DNA from: JANYHF01 sp031393505
GTDB taxonomy: Bacteria > Pseudomonadota > Alphaproteobacteria > Rhizobiales > Hyphomicrobiaceae
Assembly: GCA_031393505.1 (NCBI GenBank)
Contig: JANMVX010000175.1
Location: 1 to 64,000 of the forward strand
DNA length: 64,000 nt
Reading direction: 5' to 3'
The notes beneath the pieces are model-generated. The model did not search any database and had not been told where the DNA came from. It worked only from the letters and a program-made list of their open reading frames with translations. A program made the position numbers and the translations under genes. Of this stretch, positions 25,227 through 35,100 are shown one piece after another (position 1 is the stretch's first letter; each line of letters starts with the position of its first letter).

Positions 25227-25247
25227 CGAGGGGCACGTTGCCCCTCG
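25227..25247. terminator. Intergenic hairpin between aqpZ and cobM
   Basis: A 9-bp stem, CGAGGGGCA (25227-25235) with TGCCCCTCG (25239-25247), with a 3-base loop. On the plus strand it is followed by TCTTCATTTT, making a fair rho-independent terminator for aqpZ. It also lies directly at the end of cobM (stop at 25251), so it may end both convergent transcripts. Confidence 0.65.
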
Positions 25248-25250
25248 TCT

Positions 25251-26009
25251 TCATTTTGGCGACCGATACCGCCGATGATAGTCGGCGCTGTAGAGCGCGC
25301 TTTCGCGCTCCAATTGCCCCGACAGCGCCCGCCCCACCAAGATCAATGCGGTTCGTTCAATTGGTTGAGAAGCCATTGATTTTGTTATTGTTTTCAGAGT
25401 TCCCTTGACGATTTTCTCGTCCGGCCAGCTGGCTCGATAGACCACCGCCACTGGACAATCCTCGCCATAGTACGGGATGAGTTGCGCCACCACATCGGCC
25501 AGGACATGGATCGACAGATGGATCGCCAGCGTCGCGCCAGTGGCCGCGAAAGCGCTGAGTTTTTCGCGTTCCGGCATGGCCGAGGCGCGTCCCGAGGTGC
25601 GTGTCAGCACGACGGATTGGGCGACTTCCGGCAGGGTTAACTCCCGCCCGAGCGCCGCTGCGGCCGCCGAAAAGGCCGGAACTCCGGGCGTTATCGTATG
25701 GGGAATGCCCAGCGTCTCCAGCCTGGCGAGTTGCTCGCCGAGCGCGCTCCAGATCGAGAGATCGCCGGAGTGGAGGCGGGCGACGTCCGATCCCTCCGTA
25801 TGCGCCCGCACGAACTCGGCCGTGATGGCGTCCAGGTCCAGGGGGGCGGTGTCGATGATGCGCGCGCCCGGCGGGCAGAGGGCGACGATCTCCCTGGGCA
25901 CCAGTGAGCCGGCGTAGAGGCAGACCGGCGAGGCGGCGACCAACCGTTGGCCGCGCACCGTGATGAGGTCGGGCGCGCCCGGGCCGGCGCCGATGAAGTG
26001 GATGGTCAT
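25251..26009 (-). CDS. cobM: Precorrin-4 C11-methyltransferase CobM
   Basis: The 252-residue protein starts at ATG 26009 (MTIHFIGAGPGAPDLITVRG), whose ATGA overlaps the cobE stop. It has the tetrapyrrole methylase signatures GAGPGAPDLITVRG, VCLYAGSLVP, RLHSGDLSIWSALGEQ and GVPAFSAAAAALGRELTLPEV. CobM transfers a methyl group from SAM to C11 of precorrin-4 to give precorrin-5. The longer frame to 26399 is cobE sequence in another frame and is rejected. Confidence 0.95.
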   Translation of the reverse strand: MTIHFIGAGPGAPDLITVRGQRLVAASPVCLYAGSLVPREIVALCPPGARIIDTAPLDLDAITAEFVRAHTEGSDVARLHSGDLSIWSALGEQLARLETLGIPHTITPGVPAFSAAAAALGRELTLPEVAQSVVLTRTSGRASAMPEREKLSAFAATGATLAIHLSIHVLADVVAQLIPYYGEDCPVAVVYRASWPDEKIVKGTLKTITKSMASQPIERTALILVGRALSGQLERESALYSADYHRRYRSPK

Positions 26010-26467
26010 GGGGTGGAAGCTCCGGAGCCGATGGCGAGAGCGACAGTGACGGTTGCATAGGCGACGCGCGGGGCGAGCAGCATGCCGTCGGGTCCGGCGG
26101 CGGCGAGGGCGGCGGCCTCGGCGACCGAGGGCACGCCGGTGGCCGCCATGGAGCGGTCCGAAAACGTGCTGCATCCCGTTGCGTGCCGCTGCAATTGCGT
26201 TGCGCTGAAGACCACCAGCGTTGCGCGCCCGGCACGTCCAGTGACGCTCCGGTCCTCCGATGTTGCGTCCGGTGTCGACGCGCCCGTGGCGGCGCCCAAG
26301 CGGAGCGCGGCGGCGCGCATGGCGCTCATGGTTTGCGCACGGTCGAGCGAGGCGAGCACGGCCACCTCGGCGGGGTCGATGCCGTTGCGCCTGCAACAAT
26401 CCGTCACCGCCATGACGATCTCATCCGCCGTCGCGCTGGTCCGCGTGCCCACTCCCGCGACGATCAT
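26006..26467 (-). CDS. cobE: Cobalamin biosynthesis protein CobE (CbiG C-terminal-like)
   Basis: The 153-residue protein matches the CobE/CbiG C-terminal domain: MIVAGVGTRTSATADEIVMAV, EVAVLASLDRAQTMSAMRAAALRLG, and GVPSVAEAAALAAAGPDGMLLAPRVAYATVTVALA. CbiG helps open the ring-contracted delta-lactone; CobE's exact role in the aerobic pathway is less clear. The gene is joined by ATGA overlaps to cobL upstream and cobM downstream, so the three form one tightly coupled unit. Confidence 0.9.
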   Translation of the reverse strand: MIVAGVGTRTSATADEIVMAVTDCCRRNGIDPAEVAVLASLDRAQTMSAMRAAALRLGAATGASTPDATSEDRSVTGRAGRATLVVFSATQLQRHATGCSTFSDRSMAATGVPSVAEAAALAAAGPDGMLLAPRVAYATVTVALAIGSGASTP

Positions 26468-27672
26468 GGTTTCACCGCCCGCCAGTGCGTGACCGGCATG
26501 GCCGGACGCCAGCCGGTGAGGCCGCCCACGGGATCGGCGCGATCGATGGCCACGCGGGTGAGGCTGCCGCCTTTTCGCGCGTATTCGGCGAGCACGAGCT
26601 GTTCGGTTTCCAACGTCACGGCGTTAACCACGAGCCGGCCGCCGGAGGGCAGCGCGGCCCATACCCGGTCGATCAGCCCGGCCTCGCGCGCGCCGCCGCC
26701 GATGAACACCGCCTGCGGAGGATTTAGCCGCGCGAGCGCCTCACCGATCCCGCCGGTCTCGATGCGCAACCCCGGCACGCCGAACGCCAGCGCGTTGCGC
26801 GCCGCCCGCGCCGCCCGCTCGGGGTTGCGCTCGACGCCGCTCGCCGTGAGGCTCGGATCGGCCAGCATCCACTCAATAGCGACCGAGCCGGAGCCGCAAC
26901 CGAGATCCCACAGGTGCTCGCCACGTTTGGGCGCGAGGCTGGAGACCGTCAGGGTACGGATTTCTCGTTTTGTGATCTGGCCGTCATGCTCGAACCAGTC
27001 GTCGGGCAGGCCGGATGTGTACGGAAGGACGCGCGCCCCGGGATCGTCCGCAACTTCGATGGCCATGACGTTGAGGGCGTTCACGTCTGTGTACGCATAG
27101 TGCCGTGCGGGTACGGTTCGCGTCCGCTCCGCCGCGCCGCCCATCGCCTCCAACACGGTGATCCGCGAGCTGCCGAAACCCCGCGTGGTGAGCAGTTTCG
27201 CCACCACGCCGGGCGTCCCCGCGTCGGCCGACAACGCCAGTATTCGCGCGCCAAAATGCAGCAGCGGGATCAATCGCTCCACCGCGCGGCCGTTGACGCC
27301 AAGCGTCAGCGTATCCTGCAGCGCCCACCCCAGCCGGTTCGCCGCCAGCGAAAAGGCCGAGGGCTGCGGATAGGCGCGCCATTCCTCCGCCGGCAGATCT
27401 TTTACCAATAGCGAGCCGACCCCGTGATGGAACGGATCGCCGGTCGCCAAAACAACGACGCGCCGCCCACGCTGGGCGAGCACGAGGCCTCGCGCCGCCT
27501 CGAACGGCGACGGCCACGGCGTCGACCAACCCGCGAGGCTGCCGACCAACGCCAAATGCCGCCGCCCGCCGAACACAACTTCAGCCGATTCTATCAGCGT
27601 TTTCGCCGCCGGCGAGAGACCGGAAAGCCCATCCTCGCCGATGCCAATGATGGACAGCCAGGGGGCGCTCAT
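26464..27672 (-). CDS. cobL: Precorrin-6B C5,15-methyltransferase (decarboxylating) CobL, CbiE-CbiT fusion
   Basis: From ATG 27672 (MSAPWLSIIGIGEDGLSGL) the protein has 402 residues. The N-terminal CbiE-like tetrapyrrole methylase (about 1-200) includes VVFGGRRHLAL and VVVLATGDPFHHGVGSLL. The C-terminal CbiT-like part (about 205-402) includes HLWDLGCGSGSVAIEWML (SAM-binding) and QAVFIGGGAREAGLIDRVW. It methylates C5 and C15 and decarboxylates the acetate on C12. The extension upstream to 27768 is encoded by a palindromic repeat and is rejected. Confidence 0.95.
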   Translation of the reverse strand: MSAPWLSIIGIGEDGLSGLSPAAKTLIESAEVVFGGRRHLALVGSLAGWSTPWPSPFEAARGLVLAQRGRRVVVLATGDPFHHGVGSLLVKDLPAEEWRAYPQPSAFSLAANRLGWALQDTLTLGVNGRAVERLIPLLHFGARILALSADAGTPGVVAKLLTTRGFGSSRITVLEAMGGAAERTRTVPARHYAYTDVNALNVMAIEVADDPGARVLPYTSGLPDDWFEHDGQITKREIRTLTVSSLAPKRGEHLWDLGCGSGSVAIEWMLADPSLTASGVERNPERAARAARNALAFGVPGLRIETGGIGEALARLNPPQAVFIGGGAREAGLIDRVWAALPSGGRLVVNAVTLETEQLVLAEYARKGGSLTRVAIDRADPVGGLTGWRPAMPVTHWRAVKP

Positions 27673-27703
27673 TGCGTCACCACCCATCGCGGCACCCACG
27701 GAC

Positions 27704-27908
27704 CTCTCCTCTCCCCGCCTCTTCGCGGGGAGAGGAGACCGCGTCTCGCAGCCGCCTCTTCGCGACAAGAGCCACGCGGTCGGTGAGGGGCAGCGACTGG
27801 CTCCGTCCCCGTCGCAACTGGGGGAAATCTATCGTCCGTACCCGCTGCTGCCCTTCATCCGGCGCAAGAGCGCCACCTTCTCCCCGTAACCACGGGGAGA
27901 AGAGATCA
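27704..27908. repeat. Repeat block between cobL and cobK (CTCTCCTCTCCCC and CATCCGG/CTTCTCCCC types)
   Basis: This fills most of the 358-bp gap between divergent cobL and cobK. It opens with a hairpin (TCTCCTCTCCCCGC ... GCGGGGAGAGGAGA, about 27705-27736). Then follows a stretch (about 27731-27802) almost identical to 42981-43056, with GACCGCGTCTCGCAG and AGCCACGCGGTCGGTGAGG. It ends with CTTCATCCGGCGC...GCCACCTTCTCCCC...GGGGAGAAG (about 27852-27902), related to the repeats that flank the two DUF559 genes. No gene is seen here. Confidence 0.75.
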
Positions 27909-28030
27909 CCGCCTTCGCCGCCTCGTCTTGGTTGGCTCTGCATCCGAGTTCCGATTGGCAGTTTGTCCTGTGCGCTGGATGGCGCCGGACTTATAGTGTT
28001 GGGCCATCCCGTGACCACAACCAAAGCCCC

Positions 28031-28798
28031 ATGCCCCTCAACATCCTCATCCTTGGCGGCACGTCCGAGGCCAGCGCGCTCGCCGGCCGACTGGCGGGGG
28101 ACGCGCGCTATAGCGCCACCCTGTCCCTGGCGGGACGGACGGTCTCGCCGCGCCTGCCCGCGATCCCAACCCGCATCGGCGGGTTCGGCGGCACGGACGG
28201 GCTGGCGGCCTATCTCAAAGCGAACGACGTTCACATCCTGATCGACGTCACGCATCCGTTCGCCGAACAGATCAGCGCCAACGCCGCCGCCGCCGCGAAC
28301 ACGACGCATACGCCTCTGATCGTGCTCAGCCGCCCCGCCTGGCGACCTGTCGCGGGCGACCGATGGACCCTGGTGGAAACCCTCGTCGCCGCCGCAGCCG
28401 CGCTCCCCGAAACACCAGAGCGCATCTTCCTCACCGTCGGCCGGCAATCGCTCGCGCCCTTCGAACGCAAACCTCAGCACACATACATCATCCGCGTCAT
28501 CGACCCGCCCGACATCCCGGCGGAGATGGTCCGCACCGAAATCATCGTCGGACGCGGCCCCTTCGAAGTCGCCGCCGAGACCGAGTTGCTCCGAACGCAT
28601 CGCATTAACAGCATAGTCACAAAAAACTCCGGCGGCAAGGCGTCCGCCGCCAAACTGGCCGCCGCGCGCGCGCTCGGCCTGCCCGTCATACTGGTCGAAA
28701 GGCCAGCATCCACGGGCGTTTCCGCCGTAACCACGGTCGACGATGTTCTTACTCTCCTGGCGCAGCATCACGCCTCCTTGGCGAAGCGCTCGGAATAG
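28031..28798 (+). CDS. cobK: Precorrin-6A reductase CobK
   Basis: The 255-residue protein from ATG 28031 (MPLNILILGGTSEASALAGRL) has the nucleotide-binding GGTSEA motif, HILIDVTHPFAEQISANAA (about 69-87), RIFLTVGRQSLAPF and VTKNSGGKASAAKLAAARALGLPVILVERP. It reduces precorrin-6A to 6B with NADPH. It is the only gene of the block on the plus strand and its last 31 bp overlap the convergent cobJ, so the two genes interleave. Confidence 0.95.
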   Translation: MPLNILILGGTSEASALAGRLAGDARYSATLSLAGRTVSPRLPAIPTRIGGFGGTDGLAAYLKANDVHILIDVTHPFAEQISANAAAAANTTHTPLIVLSRPAWRPVAGDRWTLVETLVAAAAALPETPERIFLTVGRQSLAPFERKPQHTYIIRVIDPPDIPAEMVRTEIIVGRGPFEVAAETELLRTHRINSIVTKNSGGKASAAKLAAARALGLPVILVERPASTGVSAVTTVDDVLTLLAQHHASLAKRSE

Positions 28799-29526
28799 AC
28801 CAGCGGCGGCAGACCCGGCCGGTCAATGATCCGCGTCGCCTCGCAACCGACAATGATCAGCGTACGCATGTCGGCACGCGCCGGATCGGCCTCGCCCAGG
28901 CGCACGACATCGATCCGCTCATCGCGGCGGCCGACCGAGGTGGCGAACACGACCGGCGTCTCGGCCCCACGCAAGTCCCGAAGCAGCGCGAACGCTTTGC
29001 CGATCCGATCCGGGCGCGCCAGCGAGGCCGGATTGTAAAGGGCCAGCGCCAGCCCTGCCTCGGACGTCAACCGCAGCCGCTTCTCGATCAGCGACCACGG
29101 CTTTAGGTTGTCCGACAGCGACAGGCAGGCGAAATCCGCCCCCAGCGGCGCTCCCACGCGGGCCGCCGCCGCCAACATGGCTGTGACGCCAGGTTCGACG
29201 CGCACGTCCAATTCGCGCCAGGACGCCGGGCCGCACTCGATGGCCTCGCACACGGCGGACGCCATCGCGAACACGCCGGGATCGCCGCCCGAAACGACGA
29301 CCACCTGGCGGCCCGAGCGTGCGGCCGAAAGCGCGGCGTTGGCGCGGAGCAGCTCATCGCCATTGTCGGAGGCGTGCCGGATCTGACCGGGGCGTAGTGG
29401 CGCGCGCTCGACATAAGGTCCGTAGCCGAACAGATCGTCGGCATCGGCGAGCGCCGCGGTGACGGCCGGCGTCAACCAGCCGTCCGGCCCCGGCCCGATA
29501 CCGACAACTGTCAGACGTCCGCTCAT
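28768..29526 (-). CDS. cobJ: Precorrin-3B C17-methyltransferase CobJ
   Basis: The 252-residue protein begins MSGRLTVVGIGPGPDGWLTP and carries GYGPYVERAP, VVVVSGGDPGVFAMASAVCEAIE and LYNPASLARPDRIGKAFALLRDLRG. CobJ methylates C17 and contracts the macrocycle of precorrin-3B to give precorrin-4. Its start ATGA overlaps the cobI stop (29526-29523). Its 3' end overlaps the end of cobK on the other strand by 31 bp. Confidence 0.95.
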   Translation of the reverse strand: MSGRLTVVGIGPGPDGWLTPAVTAALADADDLFGYGPYVERAPLRPGQIRHASDNGDELLRANAALSAARSGRQVVVVSGGDPGVFAMASAVCEAIECGPASWRELDVRVEPGVTAMLAAAARVGAPLGADFACLSLSDNLKPWSLIEKRLRLTSEAGLALALYNPASLARPDRIGKAFALLRDLRGAETPVVFATSVGRRDERIDVVRLGEADPARADMRTLIIVGCEATRIIDRPGLPPLVYSERFAKEA

Positions 29527-30254
29527 AGGCAGCGCCCCCGCCCCGGCACCAGAAGCATCGAGAAATAGGGCGCAACATCGTCCGCCTTGTCGCTCAGCTT
29601 AAGGACGATCTCTCCGGCCATGCTGCCGCGCTCAACGTAGATGGCGCGCTCCGCCAATCCCGCGACCGTCAGTGCGCGCCGCACTTTGGCAAAGTTGCGG
29701 CCGAGTTTCATGATCACAAGCGCGTCGGCCACGCGCATGCGCTCGATCAGGGCGTCCTCGGACAATGTGCCGGGCAGCACCTGGAGGACGTCGTCGCTGT
29801 AGGTGATGGGCGTGCCGGCTTGCGTCCAGCAGGCCTGCATGCCGGTGATGCCGGGCACGACCTCGATGGCGTGCTTTCCGGCCAGCCGATGATAGATGTG
29901 CATGAAGGAGCCGTAGAAGAACGGATCGCCCTCGCAGGTCAGCGCCACGTGCTGGCCCTGGGTGAGACGTGTCGAGATGGTTTCGGCCGCCGTGTCGTAA
30001 AAGGCCGTCATCGCCGCCGAATAGGTCTCACCCTGGGACGGAACCTCCGTGGTCAGAGGATATTCCAGCGGCAATTCCTCCGCGCCAGGCGCGATATGCC
30101 CGCCGATGATGGTGCGAGCGTGCCCCTGATGGCCGCGCTTGTGGAAATAAGCGACGACGCCGGAGCGGGCGAGAATGCGCGCGGCCTTCAGCGTCATCAA
30201 TTCCGGATCGCCGGGACCGACACCGACGCCGTAGAGTTTTCCAGGCGCGCTCAC
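29523..30254 (-). CDS. cobI: Precorrin-2 C20-methyltransferase CobI
   Basis: The 243-residue protein has the CobI/CbiL pattern: LYGVGVGPGDPELMTLKAARIL (about 8-29), VVAYFHKRGHQGHARTII, ALTCEGDPFFYGSFMHIYHRL and VVPGITGMQACWTQAGTPI. It commits precorrin-2 to cobalamin by methylation at C20. ATGA overlaps join it to cobH upstream and cobJ downstream. Confidence 0.96.
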   Translation of the reverse strand: MSAPGKLYGVGVGPGDPELMTLKAARILARSGVVAYFHKRGHQGHARTIIGGHIAPGAEELPLEYPLTTEVPSQGETYSAAMTAFYDTAAETISTRLTQGQHVALTCEGDPFFYGSFMHIYHRLAGKHAIEVVPGITGMQACWTQAGTPITYSDDVLQVLPGTLSEDALIERMRVADALVIMKLGRNFAKVRRALTVAGLAERAIYVERGSMAGEIVLKLSDKADDVAPYFSMLLVPGRGRCL

Positions 30255-30883
30255 TCTCTCTCACTCGCCAACGCATTGAGCGCCGCCGCCGCCATGGCGC
30301 TGCCGCCTTTTCGCCCGCGTACAACAGCCCAACTGAGATCCGTGCGCGCCGCCAGTGCGTCCTTCGATTCCGCCGCGCCAACAAAGCCAACCGGCATGCC
30401 GATGATGGCGGCGGGACGGGGGGCGCCGGCGTCGATCATCTCCAGGAGACGAAACAACGCCGTCGGAGCATTGCCTATCACGACCACGGCGCCCTTGAGT
30501 TTTTCGCCCCACAGCTCCATGGCGGCGGCCGTCCGGGTGTTGCCGATCTTGGCAGCCAACTCGGGCACGCGCGGATCATGCAGTGTACAGACGACATCGT
30601 TGCTCGCCGGCAGCCGGGAGCGTGTTACGCCATCGGCGATCATGCGCGCGTCGCACAGGATCGGCGCGCCGGAGGCCAGCGCGTCGATCCCGCGTTGAGC
30701 GAAATTGGCCGAAAAAGCGATGTCGCGCGCCACTTCGACCATACCGCAGGCGTGGATGATGCGGACGGCAACGCGCTCTTCCAGCTTGGAGAAGCGTGCG
30801 AGATCGGCCTCGGCGCGGATGATCGCGAAGGATTTTGCGTAGATGGCCGCGCCGTCGCGGACGTAGTTTTGGGGAGCGGTCAT
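30251..30883 (-). CDS. cobH: Precorrin-8X methylmutase CobH
   Basis: The 210-residue protein shows the CobH signatures YVRDGAAIYAKSFAIIRAEADL, RIIHACGMVE (His44 is the expected catalytic His), LCDARMIADGVTRSRLP and GMPVGFVGAAESKDAL. It moves the methyl group from C11 to C12 to give hydrogenobyrinic acid. It lies between cobG and cobI with ATGA overlaps on both sides. Confidence 0.96.
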   Translation of the reverse strand: MTAPQNYVRDGAAIYAKSFAIIRAEADLARFSKLEERVAVRIIHACGMVEVARDIAFSANFAQRGIDALASGAPILCDARMIADGVTRSRLPASNDVVCTLHDPRVPELAAKIGNTRTAAAMELWGEKLKGAVVVIGNAPTALFRLLEMIDAGAPRPAAIIGMPVGFVGAAESKDALAARTDLSWAVVRGRKGGSAMAAAALNALASERE

Positions 30884-32133
30884 CGGCGCGCCTCCGCTTG
30901 TCCAAGGACCCGGTCGACAGCGCCGGACAGGGTCGACGGATCGAGCGCGCGCTCCACCGGTTCGTCCGTTGGCGCACCATTCAGCACCAGATCATAGCGG
31001 CCGTCACGCGCGACAAAGGTCACCGCCGCCCTTCCGCGATGGGCGCAGCCCTTGGCGCAGCCGGAGACATGGATCGTCCCCGGAGCGATCACGCGCGCGC
31101 CAAAATGCTGGGCGATCCGCGCCGCGTCGTCGCGTGTCGGCGTCGTGCCGTTGCTGCATCCCGGCGCGCCGGTACAGGCGTCGATGGCGAGCCGCGCATC
31201 CAGGGGACCGGTGACGAGTTGCAGCCGCAGCGCCGCCGCCAGCAGGCGCTCAACCTCGGCCTCGGTCGCGCAGACGAAGGCCATCGTCCGCCACGGCGTG
31301 AGGCGGATTTCTGCCGCAGGGGCGGCATCGACCAACTGCGCCAACTGGTCCGTCGCGATCCGCCCGAACGGCAACCCGATGGCAGTGATACGGACGTGGG
31401 CTGACAGATTGAGCGCGCCGACAAATACTTTCCGATCTGCTGGGCCCAGGACGGTTTCGCAATGCAATCCGCCCTTGGCGAACATTGCGGGTGCACCAAG
31501 TGTCGCCACCGCATCGCGCATCCGTGGCCGCTTCGTAATCAGAAACGCCTTGGCCAGCGCCAGCATCGCATCGGCGACGGAGTGCCAGTGCAGCGGCTCG
31601 GACACGTCGTCCGCCCCCGCAAGCGCAATGCGCCAGGGAGCAGCGTCATCACACGCATACGCCGTAACATCCGCCCCGGTGGCGCCCAGCGGCCACCGTC
31701 CGCCGCCGTCGACGGCGAAACCAAATTTCGCCGGCAACGCGTGCAAAGACGTGTCCTCGCGCAGTTCCGTCTCCAGCGCGCGGGCCATGACGGAACCGTC
31801 CTTGCACGACGCATCGAGCCCCGCGAGCGGCGACAGGATCACGTTGCGCACCGCCTCGGCCTCGGCGGAGGGATCAATCAGGCCGAGCGCGAAAAGTTCG
31901 TCCGTTAACGCCGGGAGCGCATTTTCGCGAATGCCGCGCAGCTGTAGATTGGCGCGCTGCGTCAAGTCGATGGAGCCATTGCCGAAGCGCGCGGCCAAAA
32001 TGGCGATACGCCCGGCAGTTTGCGCCGGCAGCGCGCTGCAGCTAATCCGTAGGCGCACGATCAACCCATCGCCGGACGGCATGGGACGGAGCGCGCCGGG
32101 GCACCAGCCTTTGCGTAACGGAAGCGCGCTCAT
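30880..32133 (-). CDS. cobG: Precorrin-3B synthase CobG
   Basis: From ATG 32133 (MSALPLRKGWCPGALRPM) the protein has 417 residues and is sulfite/nitrite reductase-like: NGSIDLTQRANLQLRGI in the first half and the 4Fe-4S ligands in TGAPGCSNGTTPT and HVSGCAKGCAHRGRA in the second. CobG uses O2 and an iron-sulfur centre to hydroxylate precorrin-3A at C20 and form the gamma-lactone. Its presence marks the oxygen-dependent pathway. ATGA overlaps join it to cobN upstream and cobH downstream. Confidence 0.94.
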   Translation of the reverse strand: MSALPLRKGWCPGALRPMPSGDGLIVRLRISCSALPAQTAGRIAILAARFGNGSIDLTQRANLQLRGIRENALPALTDELFALGLIDPSAEAEAVRNVILSPLAGLDASCKDGSVMARALETELREDTSLHALPAKFGFAVDGGGRWPLGATGADVTAYACDDAAPWRIALAGADDVSEPLHWHSVADAMLALAKAFLITKRPRMRDAVATLGAPAMFAKGGLHCETVLGPADRKVFVGALNLSAHVRITAIGLPFGRIATDQLAQLVDAAPAAEIRLTPWRTMAFVCATEAEVERLLAAALRLQLVTGPLDARLAIDACTGAPGCSNGTTPTRDDAARIAQHFGARVIAPGTIHVSGCAKGCAHRGRAAVTFVARDGRYDLVLNGAPTDEPVERALDPSTLSGAVDRVLGQAEARR

Positions 32134-35100
32134 TCGGCGGCCTCCGCGGGTTGCAGCATGGCGGCGGAATTGGAGCGCGGACGCCAAAGCCCGCGCCGCA
32201 TGGCCTCGTCGAAGCGGCGGCGCATGGCGGCGTCGGCGGCGGGATTGGCGTCGACGATGAAGGCGGCGACGGCGGGGTCGCCGAGATAGGCCTCGTACAG
32301 ACGGTCAAAGTGCGTCGAGGTGACGGCCCCTGATGTGGCCGCGAAAGCGAAGGCATTGTCGACGGTGGAGGCGAATTCGGCCGCGCCGCGAAAACCGTGG
32401 CGCATCTGGCCGGCGATCCAGCGCGGGCTTGACGCGCGGCCGTGCACGACGCGGGCGGCCTCTTCGGGAAGCGTGCGGGCTTTTGGCGATTCGGGAACGG
32501 CGGTGTCGATGTGGTAACCGGTGAGTTTCGTGTGGCCGAGCGATTTTGCGGCCGCCAGCGCCCCGCCCTGATGCGCGGCGTAATCGGCAGCCGACAGAAT
32601 GTCCGCCTCCTTATGATCGTGCACATGTACGAAGGCGTCCGCCCCCGCCAGCCGGCCCGCGAAGCCGCCGGGAATGTGCGCGGTGTCCTTGTCGCTCCGA
32701 TAGGCCGTGGGCGTTGCATCGAGATACGTTCTTCCGAGATCGTCCGCCGACTGCCATTGACCGCTGTCGATGGCGTCCGTCACGCCCGCCCCGTAGGCGC
32801 CGGGGGCGGCGCCGAAAATGCGGTCGGTGGCCTCGGCGTCGGCATGGCGCGAGGCGGCAAGGGGATTGTCCTCGGGCTCCTCGTCAAGGCGCGCGACTTT
32901 ATCCACGGCGGCGCGGAACAGGCCGAGTTGCATCGGAAAGACATCGCGGAACAGGCCGGAAATGCGCAAGGTAACATCAATGCGTGGGCGCCCCAATTCA
33001 GCCAGCAGCAGCACCTCGAAGCCGGTGACGCGGGAACTCTCGTGATCCCAGGTGGGGCGCACGCCCATCAGATGCAGCGCCGTCGCCAGTTCTTCGCCGC
33101 CGGTGCGCAAGCTGGCCGAGCCCCACAGGTCCATGACGATGGCGCGCGGATATTGTCCGTGGTCCTCCAGATAGCGCTGCAGGATGGCCTCGGCCGCCGC
33201 GCGTCCGTGCGTGACCGCAGTGCGGGTCGGCACGCCGCGCGGCTCGATGGTGGTGAGGTTACGCCCGGTCGGCAGCACGTCGCGGCGGCCGCGCGAGGGC
33301 GCGCCCGCGGGGCCGGGTTTGACGAAGCGGCCATCCAGCGCGGCGATCAGCGCGGCCATCTCGGCAGGGCCGGAGGCGGCGATCAGGGGGTCGTTGCTGA
33401 CAACGGATTGTCCGAACACGTGCAATCCGTCGCGGATGGCCATTTCCTTCACATCGCACAGGAACGCATCAATACGCGCGATGGCGTCGGCGGGTTCGGC
33501 GGTGGCGGACAGGCCGAGATCGGCGGCCAGTCCCGTGCGGTGCGCGGCGTCCACGATGGCGCGCGCCAGGACTTTGCGGCGGCGCGGATCCAGTCCTTGC
33601 GCGGCGGAAAACTCATCGATCAGCTGTTCGACATCCTTGAGCCGGCCATCGAGTTCGGTGGCGACCAGCGGCGGCGTCAGATGGCCGATGGTGACGGCGC
33701 TCAAGCGCCGCTTGGCCGCCGCCGCCTCGCCCGGATCGTTGACGATGAAGGGATAGATGACGGGGAGGCCGCCGATCAGCGTGCGCGGCGCGCAGGACGG
33801 CGAGAGCGCGACGGATTTTCCGGGCAGCCACTCCAACGTTCCGTGTGCGCCCAGATGGATCAGCGCGTGCACGCCGGCCGCTTCGCGCAGCCAGAGATAG
33901 AAGGCGACATAGGCGTGGCGCGGCGGCAGCGCGGGATCGTGGTAGCTGGATTTGCGATCGGCGCTGTTGCCTCGTTCCGGTTGCAGCATCACCAACACCT
34001 GGCCAGCGGCGGTTCCCGGCAAGCGGAATTTTCCGGCGACGACGGAGGGATCGGCCGCGGGCGCGCCCCAGGCGGCGTCGACGGATTGGCGAAAAGCGTC
34101 GGGCAGGCGGGCGAAAGACTTGGCGTATTCCGACACCGGCCAGCGCACGCCACAATCGGGGTCGGTGACCGCAGCCAGCAATGCCTTGGCCGTGGGCGGC
34201 GTGCCCACCGTGTACCCCTCATCCGCCAGCCGCCGCAAAATGCCCTCGGCGCTGGCCGGGCCATCCAGGCCGACGGCATGCGCGATCTGATCGGGGCGGC
34301 CGGGATAGGTCGACAATACCACTGCAATCCGGCGCTTTTTTCGCGACGTCGTCGCCAGATCAGCCCAACCCGCCGCCAGATCGGCCACGCCGGCGATCAG
34401 ATCATCCGCCGGTCTGTGCAGATAAGCAGCAAACTGAAGATCTTCGATCCAGCTGTCGCTCTCCTTGAACGAGATCGCTCCCGCGCTGAGCCGCCCGTCG
34501 GCTTCCGGCAACACGACGTGCATGGCGAGATCGCCGGCGCCGAGGCCGCGGCCGTCCGCCTCCCACTGCTCGCGTCGGCTGCCGGCCATCACGACTTGCA
34601 GCACCACCGTGTCGGCCGACTCGAGCGGCGATCCCGTCCCGTCGTCGGCTGCGGCCGAGAAGGCGGTGGCGTTCAGCACCACGCGGGGTTTCAAGGCGGC
34701 GAAGCGCTCGCGAACAAAGTCGGCCGCTCCCGGAGCTTTCAGGCTCGGCACGAAGATCGCCTCGGCGTCGAGCCCGCGTTGCAAAAGGGCCGCACACAGC
34801 GCATCGATCGGCGCGGTGTCGGCGGCGAGCACAGAGGAGCGATAGAACACGACGGCGACGGGGTGGCCCTTGCCGGTGGCGTGACGGTAGATGCCGCCGT
34901 CGGGGAGCGGAACGGCCAGCGGCGCTGCGGCGCTCGAACCACCAGCCCGGGCGCCAAGAAACGCCACCGCCGCGCGTAAATTCCGTGCGCCGCCCGCCGC
35001 CATCAGTCCATCAACCGCGGCCAGATCATCCGCCTCCAGCGTGGACATCGCCGACAACCGCCCATCCGGCCTGCCATCGCCCGGAACCAGCGCCAGCACC

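Noticed and set aside
32442..34979. 845-codon open frame on the plus strand
   Set aside because: It is antisense to cobN; its product is Arg/Gly/His-rich without a domain, as expected from a high-GC shadow frame.
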